Below, piece after piece: positions 32,431 to 43,717 of a DNA stretch of 60,000 nucleotides. Origin of the DNA: Strigamia acuminata (taxonomy: Eukaryota; Arthropoda; Chilopoda; Geophilomorpha; Linotaeniidae); the NCBI GenBank assembly GCA_949358305.1, contig OX442321.1, positions 7,281,605 through 7,341,604 on the forward strand, read 5' to 3'. Within the stretch, counting starts at the first letter, position 1. Every line of letters begins with the position of its first letter. The translations under genes were made by a program, and so were the position numbers. The notes beneath the pieces are model-generated. The model was not told where the DNA came from. It saw nothing but the letters and a program-made list of their open reading frames with translations, and searched no databases.

Positions 32431-32782
32431 CAGTGTTGTGTCTCGTTCACTAACAGTAAGTTGTGAACGTGTTCTCGTTCGTGTTCACTAACATTTTATT
32501 CGAAGTGAACTAATTTCAAGTTTATGAACTTGAATCAAAAGGTCACGTTCATTATTCAGATTATTTTTTTAAAAATTAAAATGTTTTTTGTTACATTTTT
32601 TGGATTGCAGCTGAAAAAAAAAAACACTTCTTTTTAGTAAAGCAGTCGTTTTCATGGCTGTTTTCGTTGTAAAAAGTGATTAAAAATGAATGTTTTGATG
32701 ATGAAAACGTCATCTAAACATTTAAACTAACATATTTGCAACCTTTTCATCATCAAACATGATGAACTAACGAACAATACTG
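32431..32782. mobile_element. hAT-type MITE in the 3' end of IR C
   Basis: Ends are CAGTGTTGTGTC... and its inverse ...CGAACAATACTG, flanked by an 8-bp target duplication AAAATGTG (32423-32430, 32783-32790). Eight-bp duplication and CAGTGTTG-like ends are hallmarks of hAT elements. It is 352 bp with no transposase frame. A shorter copy in the same place lies by IR F (48423-48715), so it predates that duplication. The IR C reading frame ends inside its right terminus. Confidence 0.85.
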
Positions 32783-34027
32783 AAAATGTGTTTTTGAAAT
32801 CTCGCTATTAATAACTCCAGCAAACCAACTATGACCGACAATAGTATTCCACAGGCAAACAGAATTACTGGACCACGGATCAGACCAAAAGAAATTGGAT
32901 AGAAGGAATTATCCTCGCCGCAGTCTAGCCAATTCTTTAAGTAATGATTAGACAAGATGTGTAATAATCCACATTCCTTCAACTGTATGAGTCTGCCATG
33001 TCCATTAAAAAAAATTAATTAATAATTAAAAGTCTGGTTTCTAGAAATACGATATAAAGTTACTTTTGATTGAAAAACTCCTTGTAAGCAAAATGTTTTG
33101 AAAAAGCCAGTAGCACTAACATACTGACCACGGGCTTTTCAGCAACTGCTAAACTACAGTTTGTCACTAAAAGTTCTGGTAAAAGATGTCCAGCTTTATG
33201 TCCGAATACTGCGTCAATTCCTTCCTTCGCATTTTTCACTTTCAGATATGATGTATTGGGAAATAAACTCTGTTATAAATTAAAAAAAATCATGTGTTCA
33301 CTGTTAATATGATTTTTTGCTTTCAGTTAGGCAAAACCTTAAAGAGAGGTTCGAACAAACTACTCTCTAAAATGACAGGTAAATAATCTGTATCGTGAAC
33401 CATTTCTTCAATTGAGTGAAATGGAATTTTAATTTTGTTTGTTGCAAATAAAGCTGTCAACAATGAAGTGTAAACAGATAGAAGCAGCGTTGACAAGATC
33501 AGAAAAACAAAAAGACACGCTTTCATGAAATGCATAGTTGGAGGTGATAAAGTGCCTGAAACAACCATCAATCGTGACATTCAATTAATTGCCTTCTAAG
33601 AAATGTCAATTGTACGTACCTACTACGACAATTGGCCACCAGAGTAGAATCTCATTTATAAAACCTACTACACTTATTGAAAATGAATTTATACTTCTTG
33701 ACTTTTCCATTAAAATAAGGAAAACGGTTATCAAATTGACAGCAAATATGCTTAGCCACACATTCGTGCTGAATGCTTTCAAAAAGTCAGTCAGAGACCA
33801 TTCACGGTAATCCAATTTTCGATACACCATTTTTAAGTGTATTTCGAACAATGAAAGCGAGAACTCAACATAGTTTCTCCTCTTCCGAGTAATACCTAGA
33901 TTAGTGGCAATATCCGCTGTCTAAAAAATAAATCAAATTATTTGATTTATAGCTTCTCAGCAAATATTACTTTTGTATAATCAGGGTATTATTGGCACAT
34001 AAGCTTATAAACAATACTTACTCCGTG

Positions 34028-34151
34028 TGTAACATAACGAGATAAATAATGTCCGTGTCGTTATGTCGAGAGTCAGGCTAAACATAGCCCTATTGTTTTA
34101 TTAGTTTGCGACGCCACCACTTGTGGCAGCACCGTACAACAACATGTTACA
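34028..34151 (-). repeat. Gypsy B 3' LTR
   Basis: Identical to 38350-38473. Next to it, 34152-34166 (TCTCCCTTTTTTTT on plus) is the polypurine tract in minus orientation. Confidence 0.95.
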
Positions 34152-34304
34152 TCTCCCTTTTTTTTATAAAGCAAATGAGTAAATACTTAACAATAAATAT
34201 GAGAGATCACAAAACAAAATCAGATTAGATATGACTAGCAATGAGTTATTTAACTTACTAAAAACAAACAAACACAACTTGAAATACGAGTATTAGTATG
34301 ATAA

Positions 34305-37300
34305 TTATAAGTCCAATTTGTTCGGTGGTCGGCTGATCCGTCCACTGCGGGTCACCGTCACTCCTGGTTCGCTCACGATCGGTGATGATTGTGCCGTCGG
34401 CTGCGAAGATGGCCCGGCCGCCACAGGAACGCCTGGTGGAACGGGAACCGCCTCTGATTGATGGGCCTCCAGGTTAGGCCTGGACCGTGGACGACTGCTC
34501 TGCGATACGACAGGTAACTTCGCCTTCGTCTGCTTGAGATGCGACGTGTTCCGCCTCATCACTCGTCCATCAGGAAACTCCACCTTGAACGATCTCGGTC
34601 CCTCAGCACCTTCTTTTATTCTTCCTCCTTCCCAATGCCGATGATTGGTTCGCACTCTGACCTCCATGTTTGGCTCAACCGGGACAGCTGGCTTCGCTGT
34701 GCGATCCGCATACAGTTTCTGTCGCTGCCGCTCATCCTGCAACGCCGCCGGTACGTCCTTCTCCACTTTTGGTTGCAATAATTGTCGGCCACCGGTCAAA
34801 TGGGATCGCGTTCTTCTGCTGAACAACCGTTGTGCCGGAGAACCCAAACTCGCGCTTCTTGGAGTGTTTCTCCAATTCAGAAATGCCAATTGCAAATCTG
34901 TTCCGTCTTTATTGCATTTCCGAATTATATTCTTTACGCTTTGAACCGCCCTTTCTGCTAATCCATTGGCCCTTGGGAACCGCGGCGACGACGTTTGATG
35001 TAGAAATCCCCACTCTTTGGCGAATTGTGCAAACTCACGCGACGAGTATTGAGGACCATTGTCGCTTTCAACCACTTCTGGAATCCCATGAACCCCGAAC
35101 CAGCGTTTCATCTTGTCTATTATTTCGCTAGACACTGTCGTATTTAATTCCGTCACCTCCGAAAAACCTGAATAACTGTCCGTGACTACTAAATAGTCTT
35201 GTCCTTTTATTTCAAAAAGATCCGTTGCCACTCTTTCCCACGGCAATTCCGGGACCGGCTTATTCATGATTGGTTCTTGATCATTATCGCGTTGTGTGCT
35301 TTGGCATACACTGCATTTTTGCACAAATTCTTCAATTTCCGTGCTCATACCCAACCAAAATACTGCTTCTCGGGCTCGGCGAATTGACGACTGTATACCC
35401 AGATGCCCCAAATGAATATACTTCAAATAGTGTGGTCGCAGCTCTCTAGGAATTATTGGTCTGCTATTCTTGAACAATATTCCATTATATACTGCGATTT
35501 CATCTCGGAAATTCCAAAATGGCTTGACTGCCACTGGCGCCTCCTCTTTGCTTGCCGGCCAGCCCTTCAAAACAATTTCGATCAATTGCTGACTCTCAAA
35601 ATCCTCCTTAATTGCTTGTTGCAATTTTTCCATTGCCTCTCCCGTCATTGGCAACACAATGTGCACCTGCAACTCTTCGGGATCTTCATCAGGCTTGACT
35701 GGCAGACAATCTCGGCTGAGTGCATCCGCCACCGGAATGTCCGTCCCTTTTTTGTAAATTATTTCTGGCCCGTAAGGTAACAAATCAAAGAAAATTCTCT
35801 GCAAACGCGCCGGAGCTCGGTCTATGGTCTTCTTAGCAATGGCTTCCAGCGGCTTATGATCCGTCTCGACAATCAACTTCTTCCCATAGATGTAATCATG
35901 GAATTTGAAACACCCAAACCGAATAGCATACGCTTCCTTCTCTATTTGTGGGTATCTCTGTTGACACGACGTCAATGCCTGCGTCGCATAGCATACCGGT
36001 TTCCCATCTTGAAACAATGCCGCCCCCACCGCATGAGAACTGGCATCAACGGAAAGAACGACGTCCTTGTTGACATCATAATATGCTAATACCGGTCTGG
36101 TCTTCAATGCCGCTTTTATCTGCATAACTGCCGACTCCTGATCGTGCGACCATTCCCAAGCAACCGCTTTCGGCAACAACTTGCGCAATGGTTCCGTCAA
36201 CACCGAATAATTCGGCAAAAATTGCGCCAAGTACACCGTCATCCCTAAAAATCTTCTCAACTCGTCCTTGCACGATGGAGATTTAAGCCTGTCGATCGCC
36301 TCGACCTTTTCGGGATCCGGTTTAATGCCGTCTTGCGTCAAGATATGGCCCAAAAATTTTATTTCTGTTGCCTCCAACACGCATTTTTCTTTGTTCAACC
36401 GCAACCCTTTTTCATAAATCCGTCGCAGTACCTTATTGACCAAACTCCTTAATTCGGCCAACGTTTCCGCAAACAAAAGTACATCATTGATTGATACATC
36501 CGTGTTTGAAATCCCTTCTAGTATTTCTTCCATCATCTGCTGGAATACTTCAGGCGCGGAAATTAATCCGAACGGTAATCGAAGACATCGGTATCGCCCC
36601 CACGGCGTATTCACTGTCAAATAATTCGCCGTCCGCTTAGTAACCTTGGATTGCCAATACCCGTGCTTTAAATCCAGTTTCGCAAAATATTTCGCATTCT
36701 TGACCCGAGCCTTAATGTTTTCAAATGTCTTTAGCGGATAATGCCGTCTTTTCACGTGCTTGTTGACATCCGTCAAGTCGATGCACAGCCGAATTTTCTT
36801 TCCGCGTTGTACAATGACTAACGGACTCACCGCTGGTGTTGGTTCCGTCACTGGCTCAATAACTTCCATTTTCACCATGCGGTCCAACTCTGCTTTGACT
36901 CGATCCTTTAATGTATGCGGAATTTTGCGCGGTGGATGTATTGTGAACTGCGCTGTCTCATCTATATCCACATCATAAACAAAGTCCTTTGCGCATCCTA
37001 GTCCTTCGAACACTTGCTTTTTAATTTCCGCATCCGTTAACTCCGGCTCCGGATTTATCGTGTCCACACGTGTAATTAAATTCAATTTGCTGCACGTGTT
37101 TTTACCGAAAATTGCTGACACTTTTTCATTGACAACTTGAAACGCCACTCGTGCCCGCATTTCCTTGACTTTACAATTAATGACAACTTCACCCAGTACG
37201 GCCATGTAATGTCCCGTGAATGACTTCAACTGCTTTGTGCGCGATGTATCTACTTGCAATCCAAGCTTCCGTACAACAGCTGCTGATATGACGTTGCATC

Positions 37301-38276
37301 TTGCCCCGGAATCCAATTTTATGTCCAGTTGCAATTTGTTATTTAGCTTAACTCGCTCATACCAGTCCTCATTGTCATCAATGCTGTCAGTGATAATTCT
37401 GCGCACCACCATGGTCCCGTACAATTCGTCATCTTCATCCTCGTCTTCTGTCTCGGCTGCTATTGCGTCCACTCCCTGTTTCGTGGCTTCCTTTTTCGGT
37501 GGTTTTGCCTTTTCTGCCTGTTTCATGCGACATGCTACCGCAAAATGCCCCTTCTTGTGGCATTTATTACACTTCTGGTTAAACGCTGGGCATTTTCCAT
37601 ACTCGTGCCCTCTGTTGCATCGATTGCAGGTTTTGGCGCCACCTGTGGACGATTTTTGAAACTGCGGCGGTCGTTTATTTGGTTTAATAAAGTCTATTTT
37701 TGCTTCATCCGACCCTTTCATTGTTTTTATCTGTTTCTCAGCGCTTTCTGCCGCCCTGACTATCTGGATGGCCTTCTCAAGGGTTAAATTTGCTTCTTCT
37801 AACAATCTTTGTCGAATTACCTCACTGTGGATTCCAAATACTATTTTATCACGTAATATTCCATCCTCGAGGCCTGTATATGCACATTTTTTCATTTTGG
37901 TCCTGGCATCAGTTACAAAATCATCAAATGCCTGTCCATCCTTTTGAGCAACTTTGTTAAACTCGTATCTGCAAAATGTCTCACTCTCAGTTGGTGCAAA
38001 ATGTGCCTTGAACTTATTTTTCACAACATCAAAATCCTTTTCTTCTGCAGCAGTTAACCCAAAAGTTTGATAAATTCTTCTTGCCTCAGTTCCAATGCAC
38101 GTTATTAACGCGGCCACACGCATTTCAGCTGACTGTCCAGCGAGATTTGCAACTTTTGCATACCACTCGAATGCATAAATCCAGTCGCTCCACGCGGTCG
38201 CCATGCCATCGCTGGTGATCACTAGTGGTTTTGGTTGCCTTAATCCCGCCAGCGGCCGAACTTGGTCATCCGCCAT
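34305..38276 (-). CDS. Gypsy B Gag-Pol polyprotein, 1323 residues, RT motif altered
   Basis: One uninterrupted frame with Gag (residues 1-about 200), two zinc knuckles (CNRCNRGHEYGKC 217-229 and CNKCHKKGHFAVAC 236-249), protease LDSGA (321-325), RT from about 450, RNase H (LSVDASSHAVGAAL, TDHKPLEAI), integrase with an HLGHLG...CSVC zinc region, Asp in ATDLFE, Asp in ESDNGPQYS and Glu in ANGLAERA, and a Pro/Ser-rich tail. In RT the motif that should read Y/F-x-DD is SIND (595-598): the first catalytic Asp is Asn (codon at 36486-36488). Other RT motifs (KLDLKHGYWQ, RLPFGL) are normal. The protein is probably polymerase-dead although complete. Confidence 0.92.
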   Translation of the reverse strand: MADDQVRPLAGLRQPKPLVITSDGMATAWSDWIYAFEWYAKVANLAGQSAEMRVAALITCIGTEARRIYQTFGLTAAEEKDFDVVKNKFKAHFAPTESETFCRYEFNKVAQKDGQAFDDFVTDARTKMKKCAYTGLEDGILRDKIVFGIHSEVIRQRLLEEANLTLEKAIQIVRAAESAEKQIKTMKGSDEAKIDFIKPNKRPPQFQKSSTGGAKTCNRCNRGHEYGKCPAFNQKCNKCHKKGHFAVACRMKQAEKAKPPKKEATKQGVDAIAAETEDEDEDDELYGTMVVRRIITDSIDDNEDWYERVKLNNKLQLDIKLDSGARCNVISAAVVRKLGLQVDTSRTKQLKSFTGHYMAVLGEVVINCKVKEMRARVAFQVVNEKVSAIFGKNTCSKLNLITRVDTINPEPELTDAEIKKQVFEGLGCAKDFVYDVDIDETAQFTIHPPRKIPHTLKDRVKAELDRMVKMEVIEPVTEPTPAVSPLVIVQRGKKIRLCIDLTDVNKHVKRRHYPLKTFENIKARVKNAKYFAKLDLKHGYWQSKVTKRTANYLTVNTPWGRYRCLRLPFGLISAPEVFQQMMEEILEGISNTDVSINDVLLFAETLAELRSLVNKVLRRIYEKGLRLNKEKCVLEATEIKFLGHILTQDGIKPDPEKVEAIDRLKSPSCKDELRRFLGMTVYLAQFLPNYSVLTEPLRKLLPKAVAWEWSHDQESAVMQIKAALKTRPVLAYYDVNKDVVLSVDASSHAVGAALFQDGKPVCYATQALTSCQQRYPQIEKEAYAIRFGCFKFHDYIYGKKLIVETDHKPLEAIAKKTIDRAPARLQRIFFDLLPYGPEIIYKKGTDIPVADALSRDCLPVKPDEDPEELQVHIVLPMTGEAMEKLQQAIKEDFESQQLIEIVLKGWPASKEEAPVAVKPFWNFRDEIAVYNGILFKNSRPIIPRELRPHYLKYIHLGHLGIQSSIRRAREAVFWLGMSTEIEEFVQKCSVCQSTQRDNDQEPIMNKPVPELPWERVATDLFEIKGQDYLVVTDSYSGFSEVTELNTTVSSEIIDKMKRWFGVHGIPEVVESDNGPQYSSREFAQFAKEWGFLHQTSSPRFPRANGLAERAVQSVKNIIRKCNKDGTDLQLAFLNWRNTPRSASLGSPAQRLFSRRTRSHLTGGRQLLQPKVEKDVPAALQDERQRQKLYADRTAKPAVPVEPNMEVRVRTNHRHWEGGRIKEGAEGPRSFKVEFPDGRVMRRNTSHLKQTKAKLPVVSQSSRPRSRPNLEAHQSEAVPVPPGVPVAAGPSSQPTAQSSPIVSEPGVTVTRSGRISRPPNKLDL

Positions 38277-38331
38277 ATTTTTGATGCTTTTCTTGGTGAT
38301 GTTTTATAGTTTTCCACTCACCAATCGACCC

Positions 38332-38349
38332 AAATCACTTCTGACACCA
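38332..38349 (-). other. Gypsy B primer-binding site
   Basis: Plus-strand AAATCACTTCTGACACCA abuts the 5' LTR and ends in CCA as a tRNA 3' end would. I cannot name the tRNA. Confidence 0.6.
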
Positions 38350-38473
38350 TGTAACATAACGAGATAAATAATGTCCGTGTCGTTATGTCGAGAGTCAGGC
38401 TAAACATAGCCCTATTGTTTTATTAGTTTGCGACGCCACCACTTGTGGCAGCACCGTACAACAACATGTTACA
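38350..38473 (-). repeat. Gypsy B 5' LTR
   Basis: Identical to 34028-34151; followed by CCGTG, the second half of the target duplication. Confidence 0.95.
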
Positions 38474-39601
38474 CCGTGTACAATTTCACCCATCAATCCA
38501 TTCCACTTTCCATCTCGAATTTCACCAAAAACCATCCCTTTCATTTCAGTCAACTTAAAGCTAATTTTGAAAATAAAGTAACAACAAAATTCCATCACCA
38601 TGTGATCATTACCTAATATTATAATTTGTACGAAAGATGTACAACAGCTGTCCAAAATAACCATCCATTATTACTAAATTGTTCTCCTCTCTGAAGATAA
38701 CATATGGAGGAAGCTGAAAATTATACTGTATGTTGAAATAAAATAAAATAAAAGGGCAACGAAGAAATAAATATAGATCTTGCAGAATCATAATTCACTG
38801 TATGCTTGGTTTATCTACTCACGCTTTGGTCCATTTTAATTGCTCGTAAAAATGGATGTGAACAAACTCATTTAACACGGTGCATCAAACTTATTTAACA
38901 CGGTGCATCAAACTTATTTGTTATGTATAGAAAAATAAACGACATATCAAAGTGAAACATGACGATTGGTTTAATTTAAAGTTATAAATTCTGCAAAATC
39001 AACTTTAGCATAGGAAGTGCGTACCGTAAATCCTGCTACTTCAATTGATGTATTACTCGTCTCAGATATATTCCTTGGCATAATCTTTAATTTCATAAAA
39101 TGTAAAACTCGTTAGAATGGAAATTTTGTTTTAGAAGACTCGTCCAATTGTGACAATTTTCTTTTCAATCAAAACACACATTAAAAACCTTATTTGGGGT
39201 TCGTGGCGGTAATAACCAGCGAATAAAAGATGAAAATAAAGGAGTGTATTGTGTATTGTCTTTTGTAGAGTTTTAAAAAAAGCCAAAATTGGCACTGAAT
39301 GCACATCTTTACAGCGTACATACTCACTTTTAAAATATTTTTTGAAAAGAAACCTAAAAGAAAATTAAAATAACTTTAGAATTTAAACACTGGATAAAAA
39401 ACATCACCCGTTTGCAGTGGAGATATACCAACGGTAATTTTCGAACTCATCTGAGTCAAATTTGTTGCGGCTGAAAAGCTTACGCAGCTTACTAGGAAGA
39501 ATAATTAACGCATAAAAATGGCTCTTTGCCCAATTAATTAACTCGATTACATAAAACTGCATACAAATGCAACATCTTCGTAATCAAACAGGAGAGTTAA
39601 A

Positions 39602-40191
39602 CTACAATTAGAAAACAAGCATTATTTAAATGGTAATACGCCGAACAGCCGAATGACTATGGCACGGCCACAGTAATTATAAATTGATTTTAGAATTTGA
39701 AAAAGACCGTTTCTGGCACATGGATGTAGTATTTTATTAAGAAGGAAAAATTATGGCAAATTATTCTACAATTTATGATTTATTCCTTATAATTGATAAA
39801 ATACTCTTACCACAAGCACCAAAATTACCTATGCTGTCTGTGCTGTTTCAGTTGTGTTTTCTGTTTGAAAAATGAATACACACAAAATTCAATACTTAGA
39901 AGGCAATGGACAGTCAAATACGTATTTGATGCATGCAGAGCACGCAACGCAGTCAAACTGCAAAATTTATTTTTGTGGGCGTGTTTATGTCATTAAATGC
40001 CCCAACTACTGTAGCAATTTAGATTAAACACCAGCAAATATTTTTTATAATCAGGGTATTATTGGCACGTGGGCTTATAAACAATACTTACTCCACGTAA
40101 GCTTACAATACCACTAACCAATCCATTTCATTTTCCATCTTTGTTTCTCATCATCTTAAATATGATCAAAAATTATGAAAAAAAACTCTGA
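39602..40191. other. IR C 5' flank
   Basis: 39810-39970 carries the same N-terminal block as copies A and B. 40020-40150 resembles the intron and 88-nt exon region of an IR (TAATCAGGGTATTATTGGCAC, then ACTTACTCCAC), so a short scrap of another IR copy is inserted here. No open gene is called. Confidence 0.4.
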
Positions 40192-40410
40192 TTATGATAC
40201 AACTGTATGACTATTGCCTAATGTTAAAATTTGAATGCAAAATAGAAAACAGTCTCTGTAGGCTTTTGAGCCGATCAGAGACAAAAGAAGAGACTTCAAC
40301 TTCACATCAGGGATGCCATTCAAAGTGCAGAACTGCTGCACGCTCTCCAAATATCTCGTCCAATCGGCAGCGGTCATCCCGTCAATAATCCCTGGGTTTC
40401 CGAAAATCAT
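40192..40410 (-). pseudogene. Gypsy-type Gag fragment
   Basis: A 72-codon minus-strand frame contains DWTRYLESVQQF and LKSLLLSLIGSKAY, the pattern of the N-terminal Gag region of gypsy elements (W..Y....F...NGI.D...K...LL..IG..AY). No LTR or pol is attached. It was left by an old insertion next to the IR C flank. Confidence 0.55.
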
Positions 40411-40794
40411 TTGCGGAAAGCAGGATCTTTACCAGACAGCGACAGAAGATCTCAACCGACAATGCACATCCGCAGTGAAGCTCACCACATCCATGCAAAC
40501 ATCTAATATGGCTTGTCGAATCACCCGATGTCAACCAGCAGACAAGCGTAACGTTCCAGAACTCAGGCAGGATCAAACATGGACGGGAATGGCTGTGTCT
40601 AAAAACTGGTGTTTTACAAAGAGTTCACACTCCCTTTAATGCGTCATTTTTATTTGTCATATTTTATTTCTTGATTTAATAATACTTACATTTAATATTT
40701 GTGTTTTATTGATTTGATTATACAGTTTAGTGCCATTAACTTTTATTTTATATCTTATTAATAAATTAAATGTGTTGAATTTTGTTTGTTACTT
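40411..40794. other. Non-coding stretch
   Basis: All frames are broken; the part to 40640 may be decayed leader sequence of the same gypsy fragment. Nothing else was recognised. Confidence 0.35.
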
Positions 40795-41165
40795 AGTTTG
40801 GTTTCAGTTCCCCACTTTGGAGTGCAGCTGATGAGATGGAAAGATTAGTGTTTGCTCCAATCAGAGCCCTTGTTGTACATGTTTTTAAGGCAATAAAAAC
40901 TCAACCCCAGTGTATATACAACTTTCAAGGTGGGCACTTGGGTCTGTTTTCTTCACATTAATTTTCATACGAAGCCAGAAACTTTTAAAACTTGATACCA
41001 CAATGACATTCTACATTTTGGTGACGAAACCCGGGATTACTCCTCAAAACAGCCATTACCAGTAAATATGTCTAAAAAATTCAAATTGAAAAGAAGGGCC
41101 TTGGCCACGGCCATCCAGGCTACTGAAACGCTGATGACCACCATTACAACTGCTTTTGCCGCACA
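40795..41165 (+). mobile_element. BEL/Pao-like remnant: LTR end, primer site and Gag start
   Basis: An LTR-like end (..ACATTCTACA, 41015) is followed by a primer-site-like TTTTGGTGACGAAACCCGGGATTA (41016-41039) and an ATG at 41068. The first 35 or so codons (MSKKFKLKRRALATAIQATE...) look like the basic N-terminus of BEL/Pao Gag. The frame is cut at about 41165 where the IR D 3' flank starts. The LTR's left end was not located; the family call rests on the primer-site style and Gag start only. Confidence 0.45.
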
Positions 41166-41302
41166 GACGACACCTAATTACATACAGTTTTTGTTTCCAA
41201 TTTCAAATATTTTACATCTACATGAAATTGACAATAAGCTTATGTGTTACTATTAAACTACAGTAGAAAATTAAATTAATATACTGTATACAAAATGTGC
41301 TT

Positions 41303-43578
41303 TTAAAATCTGGCTATTAATAATTCCAGCAACCAAACTATGACTGACAACAGCATTCCACAGGCAAACAGGACGACTGGACCACGTATCAGACCAAACG
41401 AAATTGGATAAAATAAATTATCTTCGCCGCAGTCTTGCCACGTGTTAAAGTAGCGATTAGACAAGAGGTGTAAGAATCCACATTCCTTCAACTGTATGAG
41501 TCTGCCATGTTCATTAAGAAAAATATATTACAAAGTAATAATTAAAAGTCTGGTTTGTAGAAATACGGTATAAGGTTACTTTTGATTGAAAAATTCCTTG
41601 TAAGCAAAATGTTTTGAAAAAGCCAATGGCATAAACATACTGTCCACGGGCTTTTCAGCAACTGTTAAACTACAGTTTGTCACTAAAAGTTCTGATGAAA
41701 CAAATCCAGCTTTTTGCCCGAATGCTGCGTCAATTCCTTCTTTCAGATTTTTCACTTTCAGATACGATGTATTGGGAAATAAACTCTGTTTTAAATTAAA
41801 TAAAACATGTATTCACTGTTATTATGATTTACTGTTTTCTGTCAGACAAAAACCTTAAAACTTTGTTCAAAGTCAGTACTCTCTAGAAGGACAGGTAAAT
41901 AATCTGTATCGTGAACCATTTCCTCAAGTGAGTGGAATGGACTTTTAAGATTGGTCGTTGCGAACAAAGCTGTCAACAGTGAAGTGTAAACAGATAAAAG
42001 CACTGTTGACAACGTCAGAAAAAGAACGAGACAAAATTTCAAAGAATGCAGTGATGGAAATGATAAACTGCCTGAAACAAACATCAAAAATGCATTCAAT
42101 TAATTGCCTTCTAAGCAATGTCAATTGTACTTACCTACTACGACAATTGGCCACCAAAGGAGAATCTCATTTACAAAACTTATTATACGTATTGAAAATG
42201 AATTTAACCTTGTTGACTTTTCCATTAAAATAAGGAAAATGGTTATCAAATTGACAGCAAATATGCTTAGCCACACATTCGTGCTGAACGCTTTCAAGAA
42301 GTCAGTCAGAGACCATTCACGGTAATCCAACTTTCGATACGCAATTTTTAAGTTTAATACAAACAATGAAAGCGAGAACTCAACATAGTCTCTCCTCTTT
42401 CGAGTTATACTTAGAAAAGTGGCAATATCCGCTGTCTAAAAAAGAAATCAAATTATTTGATTTATAGCTTATCACTCTATCAGCAAATATTATTTTTGTA
42501 TAATCAGGATATTATTGACAAACAAGCTTACAAACAATACTTACTCCATGTACAATTTCACCCATCAATCCATCCCATTTTCCATCTCGAATTCCACCAA
42601 AACCCATCCCTTTGATTTCAGTCAACTTAAAGCTAATTTTGAAAATAAAGTAACAACAAAATTCCATTACTATATGTGAACATTACCTAATATTGTAATT
42701 TGTATAAAAAATGGACAACAGTTGTCCAAAATAACCATCCATTATTACTGAATTGTTTTCCTCTCTGAAGATAACATGTGGCGGAAACTGCAAATTATAT
42801 ATTGAAATAAAATAACAGGAGAACCAAAGTCAACGACATATCAAAATGAAACTTGACAATTGGTTCAATTTAAAGTTATCTCTAAATGCTACAAAATCAA
42901 CCTTAGCATAGGAAGTGCATACCGTAAATCCTGCTACTTCAATTGGTGTATTACTCTTGTCAGATATATTCGTTGACGTAATCTTTAATTTCATAAAATG
43001 TAAAACTCGTTAGAATGGAAATATTGTTTTTGAAGACTCGTCCAATTGTGACAATTTTGTTTTCTAATTGAACACACATTAAAAACCTTGTTTGGGGTTC
43101 GTGGAGGTAAAAACCAGCGAATTAAAGATGAAAATAAAGGGGTGTATTGTGTATTGTCTTTTGTAGACTTTAAAAGAAGCCAAAATTTGCACTCAATGCA
43201 CATGTATATGGCGTACATACTCACTTTTAAAATATTTTTTGAGAAGATACCTAAAAAAAAAATTAAATTAATTTTAGAATTTAAGCATTATACCGGGTGG
43301 CCCACATAAAAGCGGCCCCATACTATTACATACACACATTTTCGGGCCGCTTTTATGTGGGCCACCCGGTACAAAAACCATCACCAGTTTGCAGCGTAGA
43401 AATACCAACGGTAATTTTCGAACTCATACGAGTCAAATTTGTTGCGGCTGAAAAGCTTACACAGCTTACTAGGAAAAATAAATAACGCATAAAAATGGCT
43501 CTTTGCCCACTGACTCAAGTCACTTACATAGAATTGCATACAAATGCAACATCTTCGAAATCAAACAGCAGCGTTAAA
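41303..43578 (-). CDS. Ionotropic receptor copy D, best preserved
   Basis: All ten placed exons have the family lengths and phases: 43528-43578, 43385-43447, 43225-43250, 42923-43005, 42687-42787, 42545-42632, 42135-42435, 41854-42071, 41580-41785, 41303-41501. The channel part reads S1 (PPHVIFREENN), REWSLTDFLKAF before M1, SLLTALFAT at the pore end, S2 with KAGFVSSELLVTNCSLT and a last helix GPVVLFACGMLLSVIV. I see no stop or frameshift. A small MITE (43293-43369) sits in an intron. The N-terminal region is disturbed by an insert at about 43720-44275, so the full gene may not be functional. Confidence 0.78.
43293..43369. mobile_element. 77-bp palindromic MITE in an IR D intron
   Basis: CCGGGTGGCCCACATAAAAG at the left and its inverse at the right, flanked by TA at 43291-43292 and 43370-43371. 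Other IR copies read across this site without it. The TA duplication suggests a Tc1/mariner-type mover. Confidence 0.85.
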
Positions 43579-43717
43579 CTACAATTAGGAAACAAGCATT
43601 TTTGAAAATGGTAATATGCCGAACAGCCGAATGACTTATGATAACTATGCCACGGCAGCAACAATTGAAAATTGACTTTTGGAAATTGAAAAAGATCGTT
43701 TCTGGCACAGTTGTGTT

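Larger units (their letters stand above)
34028..38473 (-). mobile_element. Ty3/gypsy retrotransposon B, complete, inside an IR exon
   Basis: Identical 124-bp LTRs (34028-34151, 38350-38473; TGTAAC...GTTACA) and a 5-bp target duplication CCGTG (34023-34027, 38474-38478). The inside is one 1323-codon frame on the minus strand with primer site and polypurine tract. Very short LTRs and a single Gag-Pol frame set it apart from element A. Identical LTRs mean a very recent insertion. Confidence 0.95.
32767..39601 (-). pseudogene. Ionotropic receptor copy C, split by gypsy B
   Basis: Exons are 39551-39601, 39408-39470, 39328-39353, 39025-39107, 38613-38713, 38479-38560 plus 34022-34027, 33620-33920, 33338-33555, 33064-33269 and 32767-32992. 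The 88-nt exon is cut by the gypsy element (34028-38473) six bases from its donor; the two parts add up to exactly 88 nt. Otherwise the channel exons are open. The usual stop (ARF then TAA) has become CAA and the frame runs nine codons (QKHIFSIVR), the last four and the stop coming from the hAT MITE. It would encode a channel with a short extension if the gypsy element were absent. Confidence 0.8.
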
